DNA from: Proteles cristata cristata
Taxonomy: Eukaryota > Chordata > Mammalia > Carnivora > Hyaenidae
Assembly: GCA_017311185.1 (NCBI GenBank)
Contig: JAESUZ010003283.1
Span: 1 to 64,000 of the forward strand
DNA length: 64,000 nucleotides
Direction: 5' to 3'
A program made the position numbers and the translations under genes. Of the stretch, positions 11,561-22,810 are shown piece by piece (the first letter of the stretch is position 1; the number at the start of each line of letters is the position of its first letter). Under the pieces are notes generated by a model, which worked only from the letters and a program-made list of their open reading frames with translations, was not told where the DNA came from and did not search any database.

Positions 11561-13150
11561 GGATATTTTGAAGATGGTGGAGAAGTAGGGGAACCAGGAT
11601 TCTCCGCCTCCCTCAAACACATCTGTATTGAGGTCAAATCACTTGGAAGTCCTAGGAAATCAATCTGTGGAGTGCCGGAAAAGTCTTCACAGGTGGAGGG
11701 AGACAGCTTGTTGAGACAGAGGTGCATGTACGTGAACTGGGGGAGATAAAACGGCATAGGCACAGAGGGGAGGGAACCCCTTCTGTGAGAAGACAAAAAG
11801 GAAAGACAAAGAGGCGGTGGAATTGCAGTATTGTTAGTACTAGAGAAAAATCTCTCCAGCCACAGACTAGGGAAGGAGAAATACAGAGAGTGCCAGTTTC
11901 TATTTTGCAAACAGCTTCAGGAGCTAAAGACTGGAGTTTTCAAAAGTGTGCACCTCTTTTGGGACTAGAGGCAGCCTTGTGCACGCACCTGAGGGGAGAA
12001 AAGCAAAACCCAGGGGCCAGGAGCAATCTCAGAGGCACACTGGAAGAGAACGGTTTCTTTCCTCCAGTACTGTGGCGAGAGGGCTTATTTCCCTTCCATC
12101 CCCCCCACACACACACGAGACAAAAGACCCTGCAGGTGCCAGCCAAAGGTCCTATATCCAGAAGGCTGAGTGGCATGACCCCAGAATAGGGTCCAGGCAG
12201 TGTAAAGCCCTTTCAGACATAGGGTGCTGAATCCCAACCAAGCACGTAGGAGGTGAGGGAGACTGTGAAGCAAGAGAAGCCAACTGCCCCCGTTACTCTG
12301 TGAGGGCTGCCTGCACAGCATGGTTTGAGACGTCCAGTAGAGGGAAGAGAGATTGGGGCATCACCATTTTCCTCCCCATCATCAACTCAGTGGGGCTTCA
12401 GGGAACAGTACAGGTCCCCAGGGACCTGCTTACATCAAACCCCGGCCCTTTGAGCCTGGCAAGGGCTAGTTACCAGAGAGAGACTGACAGTGACCAAACC
12501 AGATGGCCTCTCCTCCAGACCAGCACAGTCACTGGTCCCAGGCACCAATAGGCAACTGTCTTGTGGTTTTGTCTGTCAGTTTGTCTTCTTCTCTCCTACC
12601 TTCTCCTCTTTTCACTTTCTTTATAGTCTCTTCTTTTGGAAGAATCAGGCTCATAGTTTCTGATCTGATTTTTGGTCAGTTCTTATCTGATAAATAGATA
12701 ATTTTTTTCTCTGTTTAATCAGGCATTTTATTATTTTTATACCATTTGTGTATCTCCTTTTGTATTCTTTTATCTTTCTCTGGATTAAGCCTTATAGTTT
12801 TTTCATTGTCTACCTGGCTTTTTCTTCTACCCTTTTCATATTTCTCTTTTTATGGGATCAGCTTTCCCCACCCCTTTCTTTTTTTCCAAGTTAACAAACA
12901 AATTACAGCACACCTGATAGAAGGTCTAAACAATCCACCGCTACAAGCATGGAGAGCTTTGCAAAGGACTGACCACTGAGATAGAGCAGTCAAAATGCAA
13001 TAACAGAGAGCATGGAACACACTCCAAAAACACTTCCTGAAGTTCCAGGCCCTGGACAGTATATGACTGCTTTTTAAATAAAGTAGTACCTGCAGGTGCA
13101 GGACTCAGAATAAGCTACTAAAATACATAAAAGACAGAAAACTAGCCAAA
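11561..13150 (+). promoter_or_regulatory. L1 5'UTR and internal promoter region
   Basis: The segment before ORF1 is GC-richer than its surroundings (11570-12560), which is typical of an L1 5'UTR with an internal RNA polymerase II promoter. AAGATGG at 11571-11577 matches the core of the YY1 site that positions transcription starts at the first base of human L1; its function here is inferred. Open frames of 145 and 155 codons on opposite strands (11473-11910 minus, 11722-12189 plus) follow from the low stop frequency of this GC-rich DNA and show no recognisable domain. Confidence 0.7.
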
Positions 13151-13973
13151 ATGATGAAACAGAAGAATTCCCCTTGAAATAAAATCCAGAAAAAAATGAA
13201 AAGCCAAGAATTTAGAATAACAGTCATAAGACTAATAGCTGGACTTGAATAAAAAAGCATAGAAAATAGCAGAAAATCTTGTGCTGCAAAGATCAAAGAC
13301 CTAAAAATTGGTCATAATGAATTAAGAAATTCTACATATGAGATGCAAAATAAACTAGATCCAGTGATAGTGAGGATAGAAGAAGCAGAGGCAAGAATAG
13401 GTGAAATAAAGGATAAAATTATGGAAAATGATGAAGCTGAAAAAAAAGGGAAAGAAAATTACTAGACCACAAGGGGAGAATTGGTTAAGTGATTCATTTC
13501 AACTAAATAATTTCTGTATCATTGGAGTTCCAGAAGAAAAGCGAGAGAAAGGAGCAGAAGGTTTATTTGAACAAATTATAGCTGAGAACTTCCCAATCAG
13601 GGGAAGGAAACAGGTATCCAAGTCCAAAAGAACAGAGAATTCCCTTCAAAACAAACAAACAAACAAACAAAAAAGGTCAACACTACAATATGTCATAATG
13701 AAACTGGCAAAATACAAAGATAAAGAGAGAATTCTGAAAGCAGCTGGGGACAAATTGGCCTTAACCTACAAGCATAGACACATAAGGGTAGTAGCAGACC
13801 TACCCACTGAAACGTGGCAGGCCATAAGAGGGTGGCAGGAAATATTCAATCTGCTGAATAGGAAAAACATGCAGCAAAGAATCCTTTATGCAGCAAGGCT
13901 GTCATTTCAGAATAGAAGGAGAAATAAAGGCTTCCCCAGACAAACAAAAACTACAGGAGTTAATCACCACTAA
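13151..13973 (+). pseudogene. L1 ORF1 (RNA-binding chaperone) pseudogene
   Basis: L1 ORF1p is a trimeric coiled-coil RNA-binding protein that packages L1 RNA. A likely start is the ATG at 13151, but stops break the coiled-coil half. The open part 13428-13973 (181 codons) keeps recognisable RRM text (NFCIIGVPEEKREKG, then a FEQIIAENFP stretch) and C-terminal-domain text (KYKDKERILKAAGDK, RILYAARLSF, then FPRQTK). A CAAA repeat (13650-13671) sits between the two domains and has altered the linker. It ends at TAA 13971-13973, about 100 bases before ORF2, the usual L1 arrangement. Confidence 0.85.
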
Positions 13974-14150
13974 ACGAGCCCTGAAGGACACCCAGCCCTG
14001 TGAGTGGAAAGCTGCAAAGACTACAAAGGACCAGAGCCATAACCACAAGCATTACACCTACAGATAATACAATGACACTAAATCTATATCTTTCAAAAAT
14101 CACTCTGAATGTAAATGGACTAAATGCCCCAATCAAAAGACACAGAGTAC

Positions 14151-14374
14151 TGGGGTGCCTGGGTGGCTTAGTCGGTTAAGCGTCCGACTTTCGCTTAGGT
14201 CATGATCTCGCAGTTCGTGGGTTCGAGCCCCACGTCAGGCTCTGTGCTGACTGCCAGCTCAGAGCCTGGAGCCTGCTTCAGATTCTGTGTCTCTCTCTCT
14301 CTGACCCTCCCCTGCTCACACTGTCTCTCTCTCTCTCTCTCCTAGAAATAAAATTAAAAAAACATTAAAAAAAA
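14151..14374 (+). mobile_element. Felid SINE inside L1 ORF2
   Basis: Head GGGGTGCCTGGGTGGCTTAG, intact-looking A box (TGGCTTAGTCGG) and B box (GGTTCGAGCC), CT repeat and A-tail. The flanks at 14135-14150 and 14375-14390 (AAAAGACAC-GAGTAC, one mismatch) are its target duplication. It belongs to the subfamily reading TTTCGCTTAGG and CTGACTGCCAG. Confidence 0.96.
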
Positions 14375-17229
14375 AAAAGACACTGAGTACCAAAATGGAT
14401 ACAAAAAGAAAATCCATCTATATGTTGCCTACAAGAGGCTCATTTTAGACCGGAGGACACCTAAAGATTGAAAGTGAGGAGATGGAGAACCATCTATCAA
14501 GCTACTGGATTGCAGAACAAAGCCAGAGTAGCCATACATATATCAGACAAACTAGATTTTTAAAACAAACACTGTAATAAAAGTTGAAGAAGGGCATATA
14601 TCATAGTTAAGGGGTCTATGAAGAAGAGTTAACAATTGTAAATGTTTTTGCCCCCAATGTGAAAAACCCAAATATATAAATCAATTAATCACAAACATAA
14701 ACAAATGTATAGATAATGATACCATGATTGTAGGGGACTTCACTTACAGCAATCGATAGAACATCTAGGTAGAAAATCAATAAGGAAACAGTGCTCTGAA
14801 TGACACATTGAGCTAGCTGGACTTAAGAGATGTATTCAGAAATTTTCCTCCTAAATCAGCAGAATACACATTCTTCTAGAGTGCATACAGAACATTCTCC
14901 AAAACAGATCACATACTGGGTCACAAAACAACTGTCATCAAGTATAAAAGGATTGAGATCTTACTATGCATAGTTTCAGGTCACATCACTATGAAACTGG
15001 AAATCAACTACAGGACAAAACTTGGAAAGCCCCAAAATACATGAGGTTAAAGAACATCCTACTAAAGAATGAATGGGTCAATCAGGAAATTGAAGAAGAA
15101 ATTTAAAAAATATATGGAAGAAAATGAAAATGAAACATGGCAGTCAAAATGCTTTGGGCTGCAGCAAAGGCAGTCCTAGGGGAAAACACATCACAATTCA
15201 AGAAGCAAGAAAGGTCTCAAAGACACAACCTAAGCTTACACCTAAAGGAGTTAGGAAAGCAGCAGCAAAGAAAGCCCAAAGCCAGCAAAAGAAGAGAAAT
15301 AATAAAGATTAGAGTGGAAATAAATAATATTGAATAAAAAAAAACAATAGAACAGACCAATGAATCTAAAAGCTGGTTTTTTGAAAGAACGCAAAAAAAA
15401 TGATAAACCCCTAGTGAGATATGTCAGTAAAAGAGCGAACCCAAATACATAAAGTCATGAATGAAAGAGGAGAGACCACAACCAACACCACAGAAATACA
15501 GACAATTATTACAGAATACTATCATAGGCCAGCAAACTGGGCAATCTGGAAGAAATGGACAAATTCCTAGACACCCACACACTGACAAAACTTAAAAGGG
15601 AATAAATAGAAACCTTGAATAGACACACACCAGAAAAGAAAGATTGAATTTGTTATCAAAAATCTCCCAACAAATAAGAGTCCTGGGCTAGAGAGATTCC
15701 CAGGGGAATTCTACCAGACATTTAAAGCAGAGTTACTACTTATTCTTCTCAAGCTGTTCCCAAAGATAGAAATGTAAGGACAGCTTCCAGACTCATTCTA
15801 TGAAGCCGTCATTACCTTGATTCCAAAACTATACAGAGGCTCCATAAAAAAGGAGAATTATAGGCCAATACCTCTGAAGAACATGGATGCAAAAATTTTC
15901 AACATGATACTAGCAAATCGAATTCAACAGTGTATTAAAAGAATTATTCACTATGATCAAGTGGGATTCCTTCCTGTGCTGCAGGGTTGGTTCAATATTC
16001 ACAAATCAATCAATGTGATACATCACATAAATAGAAGAAAGGATTAGAACTATATGATCTTGTCAATAGATGCAGAAAAAGGATTTGACAAAATACAACA
16101 TCCTTTCTTAATAAAAAACCCTCAAGAAAGTCGAGATAGAAGGAACATACCCTAATATCATAAAAACGATATGTAAAAGCCCACAGCTAATATAATCCTC
16201 AGTGGGGGAAAGTGAGAGCTTTCCTCCTGAGATCAGAAAGACAACAGGGATTTCCACTTTTACCTCTGTTGTTTCAGATACTGTTGGAAGTCGTAGCCTC
16301 AGCATCAGACAACAAAATAATATGAACAGCATCCGAATTGGCAAAGAAGTCAAAATTTCACTTTTCTCAGATGACATGGTACCCTACATGGAAAAAACAG
16401 AGAATCTATTCCTTTTACAGTTGCATCAAAAACCATAAAATACCTAGTGATAAACCTAAGCAAAGAGGTAAAAGATCTTTATGGTGAAAGATAAGAAAAC
16501 TTATGAAAGAAACTGAAGAAGACACAAAGAAATGGAAAAACTTTCCATTAAATATTAAATATTGTTAACAAGATTTAACAAATATTGTTAAAATGTCTAT
16601 ACTACCCAAAGAAATCTACACATTCAATGCAATCCCAATCAAAATAGCACCAGCATTCTTTACAGATCTATAACAAACCTAAAACTCGTATGGAAACACA
16701 AGAGACCCCCGAGTAGTCAAAATAATCCTGAAAAAGAAAACCAAAGCAGAAGGCATCACAATCCTGGACTTCAGCCTGCACTACAAAGCTGTAATCATCA
16801 ATACAGTACAGGCACAAAAATAGACACATAGACCAATGGAATGTAATAGAAACTGGACCAGTTTTTTACACCACACACAAAAATAAATTCAAAATGGATG
16901 AAAGACCTAAATGTGAGACAGGAAACCCTCAAAATACTACAGTAGAAAACAGGCAACAACCTCTGACCTCGGCCACAGCAACTTCTTACTTGACATATCT
17001 CCAAAAGCAACGGAAATAGAAGCAAAACTATGAACTATTGGGACCTCATCAAGATAAAAGAGCTTCTACACAGCAAAGGAAACAATCAACAGAACTAAAA
17101 GGGAACCAACATAAAGGAAGAAAATATTTACAAATGACATATCAGATAAAGGGTTAGTATCAAAAATCTATAAAGGACTTAGCAAACTCAACATCCAAAA
17201 AACCAATCCAGTTAAGAAATGGGCAGAAG

Positions 17230-17449
17230 CAAACCATGAGAGACTCTTGAACACTGAGAACAAACTGAGGACTGATGGGTGTGGTGGGGGAGGGGGGAGA
17301 TGGGCATGGAGGGGGCACTTGTGGGGATGAGCACTGGGTGTTATATGAAAACCAACTTGACAATAAACTATTTGTAAAAAGGAAGGAAGGAAGGAAGGAA
17401 GAAGGAAGGAAGGAAGGAAGGAAGGAAGGAAGGAAGGAAGGAAGGAAGG
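17230..17449 (+). mobile_element. 3' stub of a young L1 with a microsatellite tail
   Basis: Only about the last 150 bases of an L1 3'UTR are present (GCAAACCATGAGAGACTC ... GAGCACTGGGTGTTAT ... AATAAACTATTTGTAAAAA). They match the 3' end of the young L1 at 22650-22800 almost base for base. The perfect 13-base flanks AAATGGGCAGAAG at 17217-17229 and 17450-17462 show that it was inserted into the older L1 by retrotransposition with extreme 5' truncation. Confidence 0.95.
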
Positions 17450-17450
17450 A
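17381..17450 (+). repeat. (GGAA)n microsatellite grown from an L1 A-tail
   Basis: About 70 bases of GGAA units with one phase slip (AAGAAGG near 17400) directly follow the L1 stub's A-tail and stop exactly at the second target-duplication copy. The microsatellite therefore arose within the retrotransposon tail. Confidence 0.95.
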
Positions 17451-17909
17451 AATGGGCAGAAGACACAAATAGACACTTTTCCAAAAAGACATTCAGATGG
17501 CTAACAGACACATGAAGACGCTCAACACTGCTCATCATCAGGGAAATACAAATCAAACCTGCATTGAGACACCACTTCACTTTAGTTAGGGTGGTTAAAA
17601 TTTACAACTCTTGGAACAACAGATATTGGCGAACATGTGGAGAAAGGGGAAAACTTTTGCACTGTTGGTGGGAATGCAAACTGGTATATTCACTCTGGAA
17701 AACAGTGTGGAGGTTTCTCAAAAAATTTAAAAATAGAATTACTCTATGACTGAGGAATAGCACTACTAGGAATTTATCCAAAGGATATAGGAGGGCTGAT
17801 TGTAAGGGCACATGTACCCCAGTGTTTATGTCAGTACTATCAACAATAGCCAAATTATGGAAAGAGCCAAATTATGTCCATCAAGTGTGAATGGATTAAG
17901 AATATATGA

Positions 17910-17910
<1 letters not shown>

Positions 17911-17941
<31 letters not shown>
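17911..17941 (+). repeat. (ATCT)n microsatellite
   Basis: Nearly eight ATCT units inside the 3' part of the full-length L1, followed by GAGAGATAG and a short C/CA-rich run (17951-17968). It replaces the region where other L1 copies have the 'tggtgtatatatacaatgg'-like text. Confidence 0.95.
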
Positions 17942-18407
17942 GAGAGATAGCCCCCCCACACACACACAGAATGGAGTACTACTTGGTGACAAAAAAAGAA
18001 TGAAATCTTGCCATTTGCAACAACATGGATTGAACTGGAGAGTATTATGCTAAGAAAAGTACGTTAGTCAGAGAAAGATATCACGTGATTTCACTCATAT
18101 GTGGAATTTCAGAAACTTAACAGATAATGATAAGGGAAGGGAAGGAAAAATAAGACAAAAACAGAGAGGGAGGCAAACCGTAAGATACTCTTAAACACAG
18201 AGAACAAACTGAAGGTTGATGTGGGTGGGGTGTCTGTTGGGGGGGGTGGGGAAATGGGTAATGGATATTAAGTAGGGCATTTGCTGGAATGAGCACCAGG
18301 TGTTATATATAATTGATAAATCACTGGAATCTACTCCTGAAGCCAAGACTACATTGTATGTTAGCTAACCTGAGAATAAATAAAAAATGAAAAGAAAACC
18401 ACCCCAA

Positions 18408-19871
18408 AACTAACTACTATTGACCAGACCCTTACAGATAACATAAACTGTGCGTTTTGTATGCTATATGCATTATTGTGTATTTTCATGATAAAGCATG
18501 CTAGAGAAAATAACACTATGAAAAACATCATAAGAAAGAGAAATATATTTACAGTATAGTACTGTACTCTAAGTGGACTTGCACAGTTTAATGTGGTGTT
18601 CAAGGATGAAATGTAATTAAAAAAATGTGTTCACTAGATCATGAGAAAATGTCAAACGTAGTAATAGTATCATTTGAAAATATGATAACCTAAAAAGGTC
18701 ATATTTAAATATTATTGATAAGTTAGGTTCCTTAAAGCCAGCAGAGCTAAAAGAAAATAAATTCCAGTTTGATATAAATAAAGTATTAGAAGTTACAAAA
18801 AGATGGGAAACCAATATTGGGCCTTTAAGTGATGTTTTGTAACTTGAGCAAGGCAGAAAGAAAACAAAAGACATTTCTGCCTTTTTTTTTTTCCAGAGCT
18901 CTTAGGCCAACATTTTTATGAAGACAATTTAGGAGATTTGAATTCCATCCATAACAGGTAAGTGGTACGCAGCCTTCCAGAAATCTTTTAAATTTTCCAG
19001 TCATATGTTCTTCAAAAATGATATAAACTGATGTTGTGTGTCTATATAATATTAGCGGAAGGAAAAAGGTACAGGTACAAAATGTTTGGAATGTGGAAGA
19101 CTAACCCAAGTCGAAACCATCCTTTAGCTTAAACTAAATGGATTCAAATTCCCTAAGCATTTTCACATTCCTTTAAAAATGCCTAACTGCACTCTTTAAA
19201 GTAATGTTGCACCTGTTAACCTCACACTGAATACCATATGCATAAGCAGTCTCTCTCTTTAGGTTTCTCTTCTAAAATTGGTGATATTCCACTCTAGAGA
19301 TTTAAAATGCTAAAGAAAAAATATCAAGAATTAGACATTTTCCTTACTTAAAAGCAGATGTGCTTTTCAAAAACAGTTTCTTTCTCATCATGCCTATGGC
19401 TATGCAATTACATAAAATCTCGGGTATCATAAGGGGAGGAAAGCATACACATTACAGACACCAAAAATGTTTTAGATATTTACTTAATCTCAGAGAAGCA
19501 CAATTATAGGCCTCAGTAATCTTTCTATAGGAAACTAAAGAAGCAATCTCCCAGGCGTTAGCAATAGAATTAAACTCTGAAGATATAAGCAACATGTGAC
19601 AATATATAATTGAAAACTTTAGTGATACGTAGAATTAATCCACCATACAAAAAGGTTGCACTGCTTGTGTGAGAATAAGGAAAGCAAATCTGACTATGAT
19701 CATTTTAAAAGCCTCTGTAATCAATGAGCCAAGACAGTTCTTGCTTTGAAACACCAGAGAACTTGAAATTATAATGTAATTAATATCAATAATTGATTTT
19801 ATAACCAATGACTTAAAGTTTATTATTGTGCATCCCTTGTGAGTTGAACCAATTTTTAAGACATTAGGGCA
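18408..19871. other. Unassigned DNA between two L1 elements
   Basis: AT-rich sequence with a T run (18882-18892). No gene, RNA gene or clear repeat is recognised. The longest open frames (80-85 codons on the minus strand, 18361-18874) are hydrophobic low-complexity readings with no supporting feature. Confidence 0.5.
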
Positions 19872-19879
19872 CAAAAGAA

Positions 19880-22271
19880 GTAAACAAAATTGACAAACCT
19901 CTAGCCAGACTGATCCAAAAGAAAAGAGAGAGCACCCAAATAGACAAAATTATGAATGAAAATGGACTTATTACAACCAACCCATCAGAAATACAAGCAA
20001 TTATCAGAGAATACTATGAAAAATTATATGCCAACAAATTGGACAACTTAGAAGAAATGGACAAATTCCTAAACACACACTCACTACCAAAATTCACACG
20101 GGAAGAAATAGAAAACCTGAACAGACCCATAACGAGTGAAGAAATTGAATCAGTGATCAAAAATCTCCCAAAAAATAAGAGCCCTGGCCCTGATGGCTTC
20201 CCGGGGGAATTCTACCAGACATTTAAAACAGAATTAATCCCAATTCTTCTCAAGCTATTCCAAAAAATAGAAATCGAAGGAAAACTCCTGGATTCATTTT
20301 ATGAAGCCAGCATCACACTGATTCCCAAGCCAGACAGAGATCCAGCAAAAAAAGAGAACTACAGGCCAATATCCTTGATGAATACGGATGCAAAAATTCC
20401 TTGCAAATCGAATCCAGCAGCATATCAAAAGAATCATCCACCAAGATCAAGTGGGATTCATTCCTGGGTTACAGGGCTGGTTCAATATTTGCAAATCAAT
20501 CAATGTGATACATCATATCAATAAAAGAAAAGATAAAAACCATATGATCCTGTCAATAGATGCAGAAAAAGCATTTGACAAAATACAGCATTCCTTCTTA
20601 ATAAAGACTCTCGAGAAAGTCGGGATAGAAGGAACCTACTTAAACATCATCAAAGTCATGTATGAGAAGCCTTCAGCTAACATCATCCTCAACCGGGAAA
20701 AACTCAGAGCTTTCCTCCTGAGATCAGGAACACGACAGGGATGCCCACTCTCACCACTGCTGTTTAACATAGTGCTGGAAGTCCTAGCATCAGCCATCAG
20801 ACACCAAAAGGAAATCAAAGGCATCAGAATTGGCAAAGAGGAAGTCAAACTTTCACTCTTCGCAGATGACATGATACTCTACATAGAAAACCTGACAGAC
20901 TCCACCAGAAGCCTACTAGAACTGATCCAAGAATTCAGCCAAGGTGCAGGGTACAAAATCAACGAACAGAAATCGGTTGCATTTTTATACACCAACAATG
21001 AAGCAACGGAAAGAGAAACCAGGAAACTGATCCCATTCACAATTGCACAGAAAACCATAAAATACCTCGGAATAAACCTAACAAAAGATACAAAAGATCT
21101 GTATGATGAAAACTATAGAAAACTTATGAAGGACATTGAAGAAGACACAAAGAAATGGAAAAACATTCCATGCTCATGGATAGGGAGAATAAATATAGTT
21201 AAGATGTCATTACTACCTAAAGCACTCTACACATTCAATGCAATTCCAATCAAAACTGCACCAGCATACTTCTCAAAACTAGAACAAACTATCCAAAAAT
21301 TTGTATGGAACCACAAAAGACCCCGAATAGCCAAAGTAATCCTGAAAAATAAAACCAAAACGGGAGGGATCACCATCCCAGACTTTAGCCTCTACTACAA
21401 AGCTGTCATCATCAAGACAGTATGGTATTGGCACAAAAACAGACACATAGACCAATGGAACAGAATTGAGAACTCAGAAGTGGACCCAAAAGTATACAGC
21501 CAACTAATCTTTGACAAAGCAGGAAAGAATATCCGATGGAAAAAAGACAGCCTTTTTAACAGATGGTGTTGGGAGAACTGGACAGCAACATGCAGAAGAA
21601 TGAAACTAGATCATTTTCTCACACCATGCACAAAAATAAACTCAAAATGGATAAAGGACCTGAACGTGAGACAGGAAACTATCAACACCCTAGAGGAGAA
21701 AGCAGGAAACAACCTCCTTGACCTCCACCGCAGCAACTTCTTACTTGACACATCCCCAAAAGCAAGGGAATCAAGAGCAAAAATAAATGATTGGGACCTC
21801 CTCAAGATTAAAAGCTTCTGCACAGCCAAGGAAACAACCCAGAAAATTAATAGGCAACCAACGGAATGGGAAAAGATAGTTGCAAATGACATATCAGATA
21901 AAGGGTTGATATCCAGAATCTACAAGGAACTCACCAAACTACACGCCTGAAAAACAAACAACCCAGTGAAGAAATGGGCAGAAGATATGAACAGACACTT
22001 CTCCAAAGAGGACATCCAGATGGCCAACAGACACATGAAACGATGCTCAGCATCGCTCCTCATCAGGGAAATACAAATCAAAACCACACTGAGATACCAC
22101 CTCACGCCAGTCAGAGTGGCTAAAATGAGCAAATCAGAGAACTCTAGATGCTGGCGAGGATGTGGAGAAACGGGCACCCTCCTACACTGTTGGTGGGAAT
22201 GGAAACTGGTGCAGCCCCTCTGGAAAACAGTGTGGAGGTTCCTCAGGAAACTAACAATAGAACTCCCCTAG
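19880..22271 (+). pseudogene. L1 ORF2 fragment, nearly intact RT and C-terminal domain
   Basis: The endonuclease domain is missing. The first frame (from before 19952 to about 20395) carries the Z-region text [13 protein letters not shown]. Near 20395, 11 bases are absent relative to the family pattern, which shifts the frame. The second frame, 20388-21950, holds the RT motifs: DAEKAFDK (residues 58-65), [11 protein letters not shown] (about 115-125) and FADD (158-161), so all catalytic aspartates are present. A single TGA at 21948-21950 stops it; the same frame continues to TAG at 22269-22271 with the Cys-containing C-terminal text ([16 protein letters not shown]). One frameshift, one stop and the missing N-terminus make it inactive. 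Confidence 0.93.
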
Positions 22272-22810
22272 GACCCAGCAATAGCACTGCTAGGAATTTA
22301 CCCAAGGGATACAGAAATGCTGATGCATAGGAGCACATGTACCCCAATGTTCATAGCAGCACTCTCCACAATAGCTAAAACATGGAAAGAGCCTAAGTGT
22401 CCATCAACAGATGAATGGATCAAGAAGATGTGATTTATCTATACCATGGAATACTACATGGCAATGAGAAACAATGAAATCTGGCCATGTGTAGCAACAT
22501 GGATGGACCTTGAGGGTGTTATGCTGAGCGAAATAAGTCAGGCAGAGAAGGACAAATATCATATGTGTGCACGTATAGGAGGATTAGGAGGAACTTAACA
22601 GAGGACCAAGGGGGAGAAGAAGGGGGAAATGGTGGGGAAAAGGGAGAGAGGCAAACCATGAGAGACTCTTGAATGCTGACAAAAACTGAGAACTGGTGGA
22701 TGTGGGGGCGAGGAGGGATGGGCATGGAATAGGACACTTGTGGGGATGAGCACTGGGTGTTATGTGGAAACTAATTTGACAATAAACTATTTGTAAAAAA
22801 AAAAAAAAAA
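19880..22810 (+). mobile_element. Young 5'-truncated L1, about 2.9 kb
   Basis: Starts within ORF2 (AAGTAAACAAAATTGACAAA) and runs through the rest of ORF2 and the 3'UTR to a polyadenylation signal AATAAA at 22781-22786 and a pure A-tail ending at 22810. The reading frame is largely preserved, so it is among the youngest L1 copies here. I could not find convincing target duplications: GAGTTG-like text occurs at 19841 and 22811, but too far from the L1 start to be sure. Confidence 0.95.

Larger units (their letters stand above)
14072..17749 (+). pseudogene. L1 ORF2 (endonuclease/reverse transcriptase) pseudogene
   Basis: ORF2p makes the DNA nick and copies L1 RNA. The start region at 14072 encodes the familiar ITLNVNGLNAPIKRH-type text (14100-14142), interrupted by a SINE from 14151 and resuming at 14391. 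Reverse-transcriptase landmarks are visible but out of frame with each other, for example the DQVGF-type region (open piece 15817-16047) and the FSDDM box near 16360, where the usual FADD reads FSDD. Compared with the copy at 20870-21060, about 120 bases are missing after 16400; a second loss lies near 16855. It ends near 17747-17749. Clearly non-functional. Confidence 0.88.
11561..18392 (+). mobile_element. Full-length carnivore L1, inactive, with two nested insertions
   Basis: The element starts with GGATATTTTGAAGATGGTGG and ends after a 3'UTR with GAGCACCAGGTGTTATATAT and a short A-rich tail. Perfect 15-base flanks, AGAAAACCACCCCAA at 11546-11560 and 18393-18407, bracket it, so this is one retrotransposition event that copied a whole L1 including its 5'UTR. 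Order: 5'UTR to about 13150, ORF1 remnant, ORF2 remnant, 3'UTR. Within it lie a SINE (14151-14374) and a 3' stub of a younger L1 (17230-17449). Without those it is about 6.4 kb, close to a usual L1 length. Both ORFs carry many stops, and ORF2 has at least two sizeable internal deletions (near 16400 and 16855). Confidence 0.95.

Noticed and set aside
11473..12230. Overlapping open frames of 145, 155, 94 and 78 codons on both strands
   Set aside because: They lie in the GC-rich 5'UTR of the full-length L1, where stops are rarer; they occur on both strands at once and show no domain.
17275..17472. Glycine-rich plus-strand frame of 65 codons
   Set aside because: It translates the G-rich L1 3'UTR stub and its microsatellite tail.
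17160..17580. Minus-strand frames of 70-110 codons with Leu-Pro-Ser-Phe repeats
   Set aside because: The repeated text is a translation of the GGAA microsatellite; flanking parts are antisense L1.
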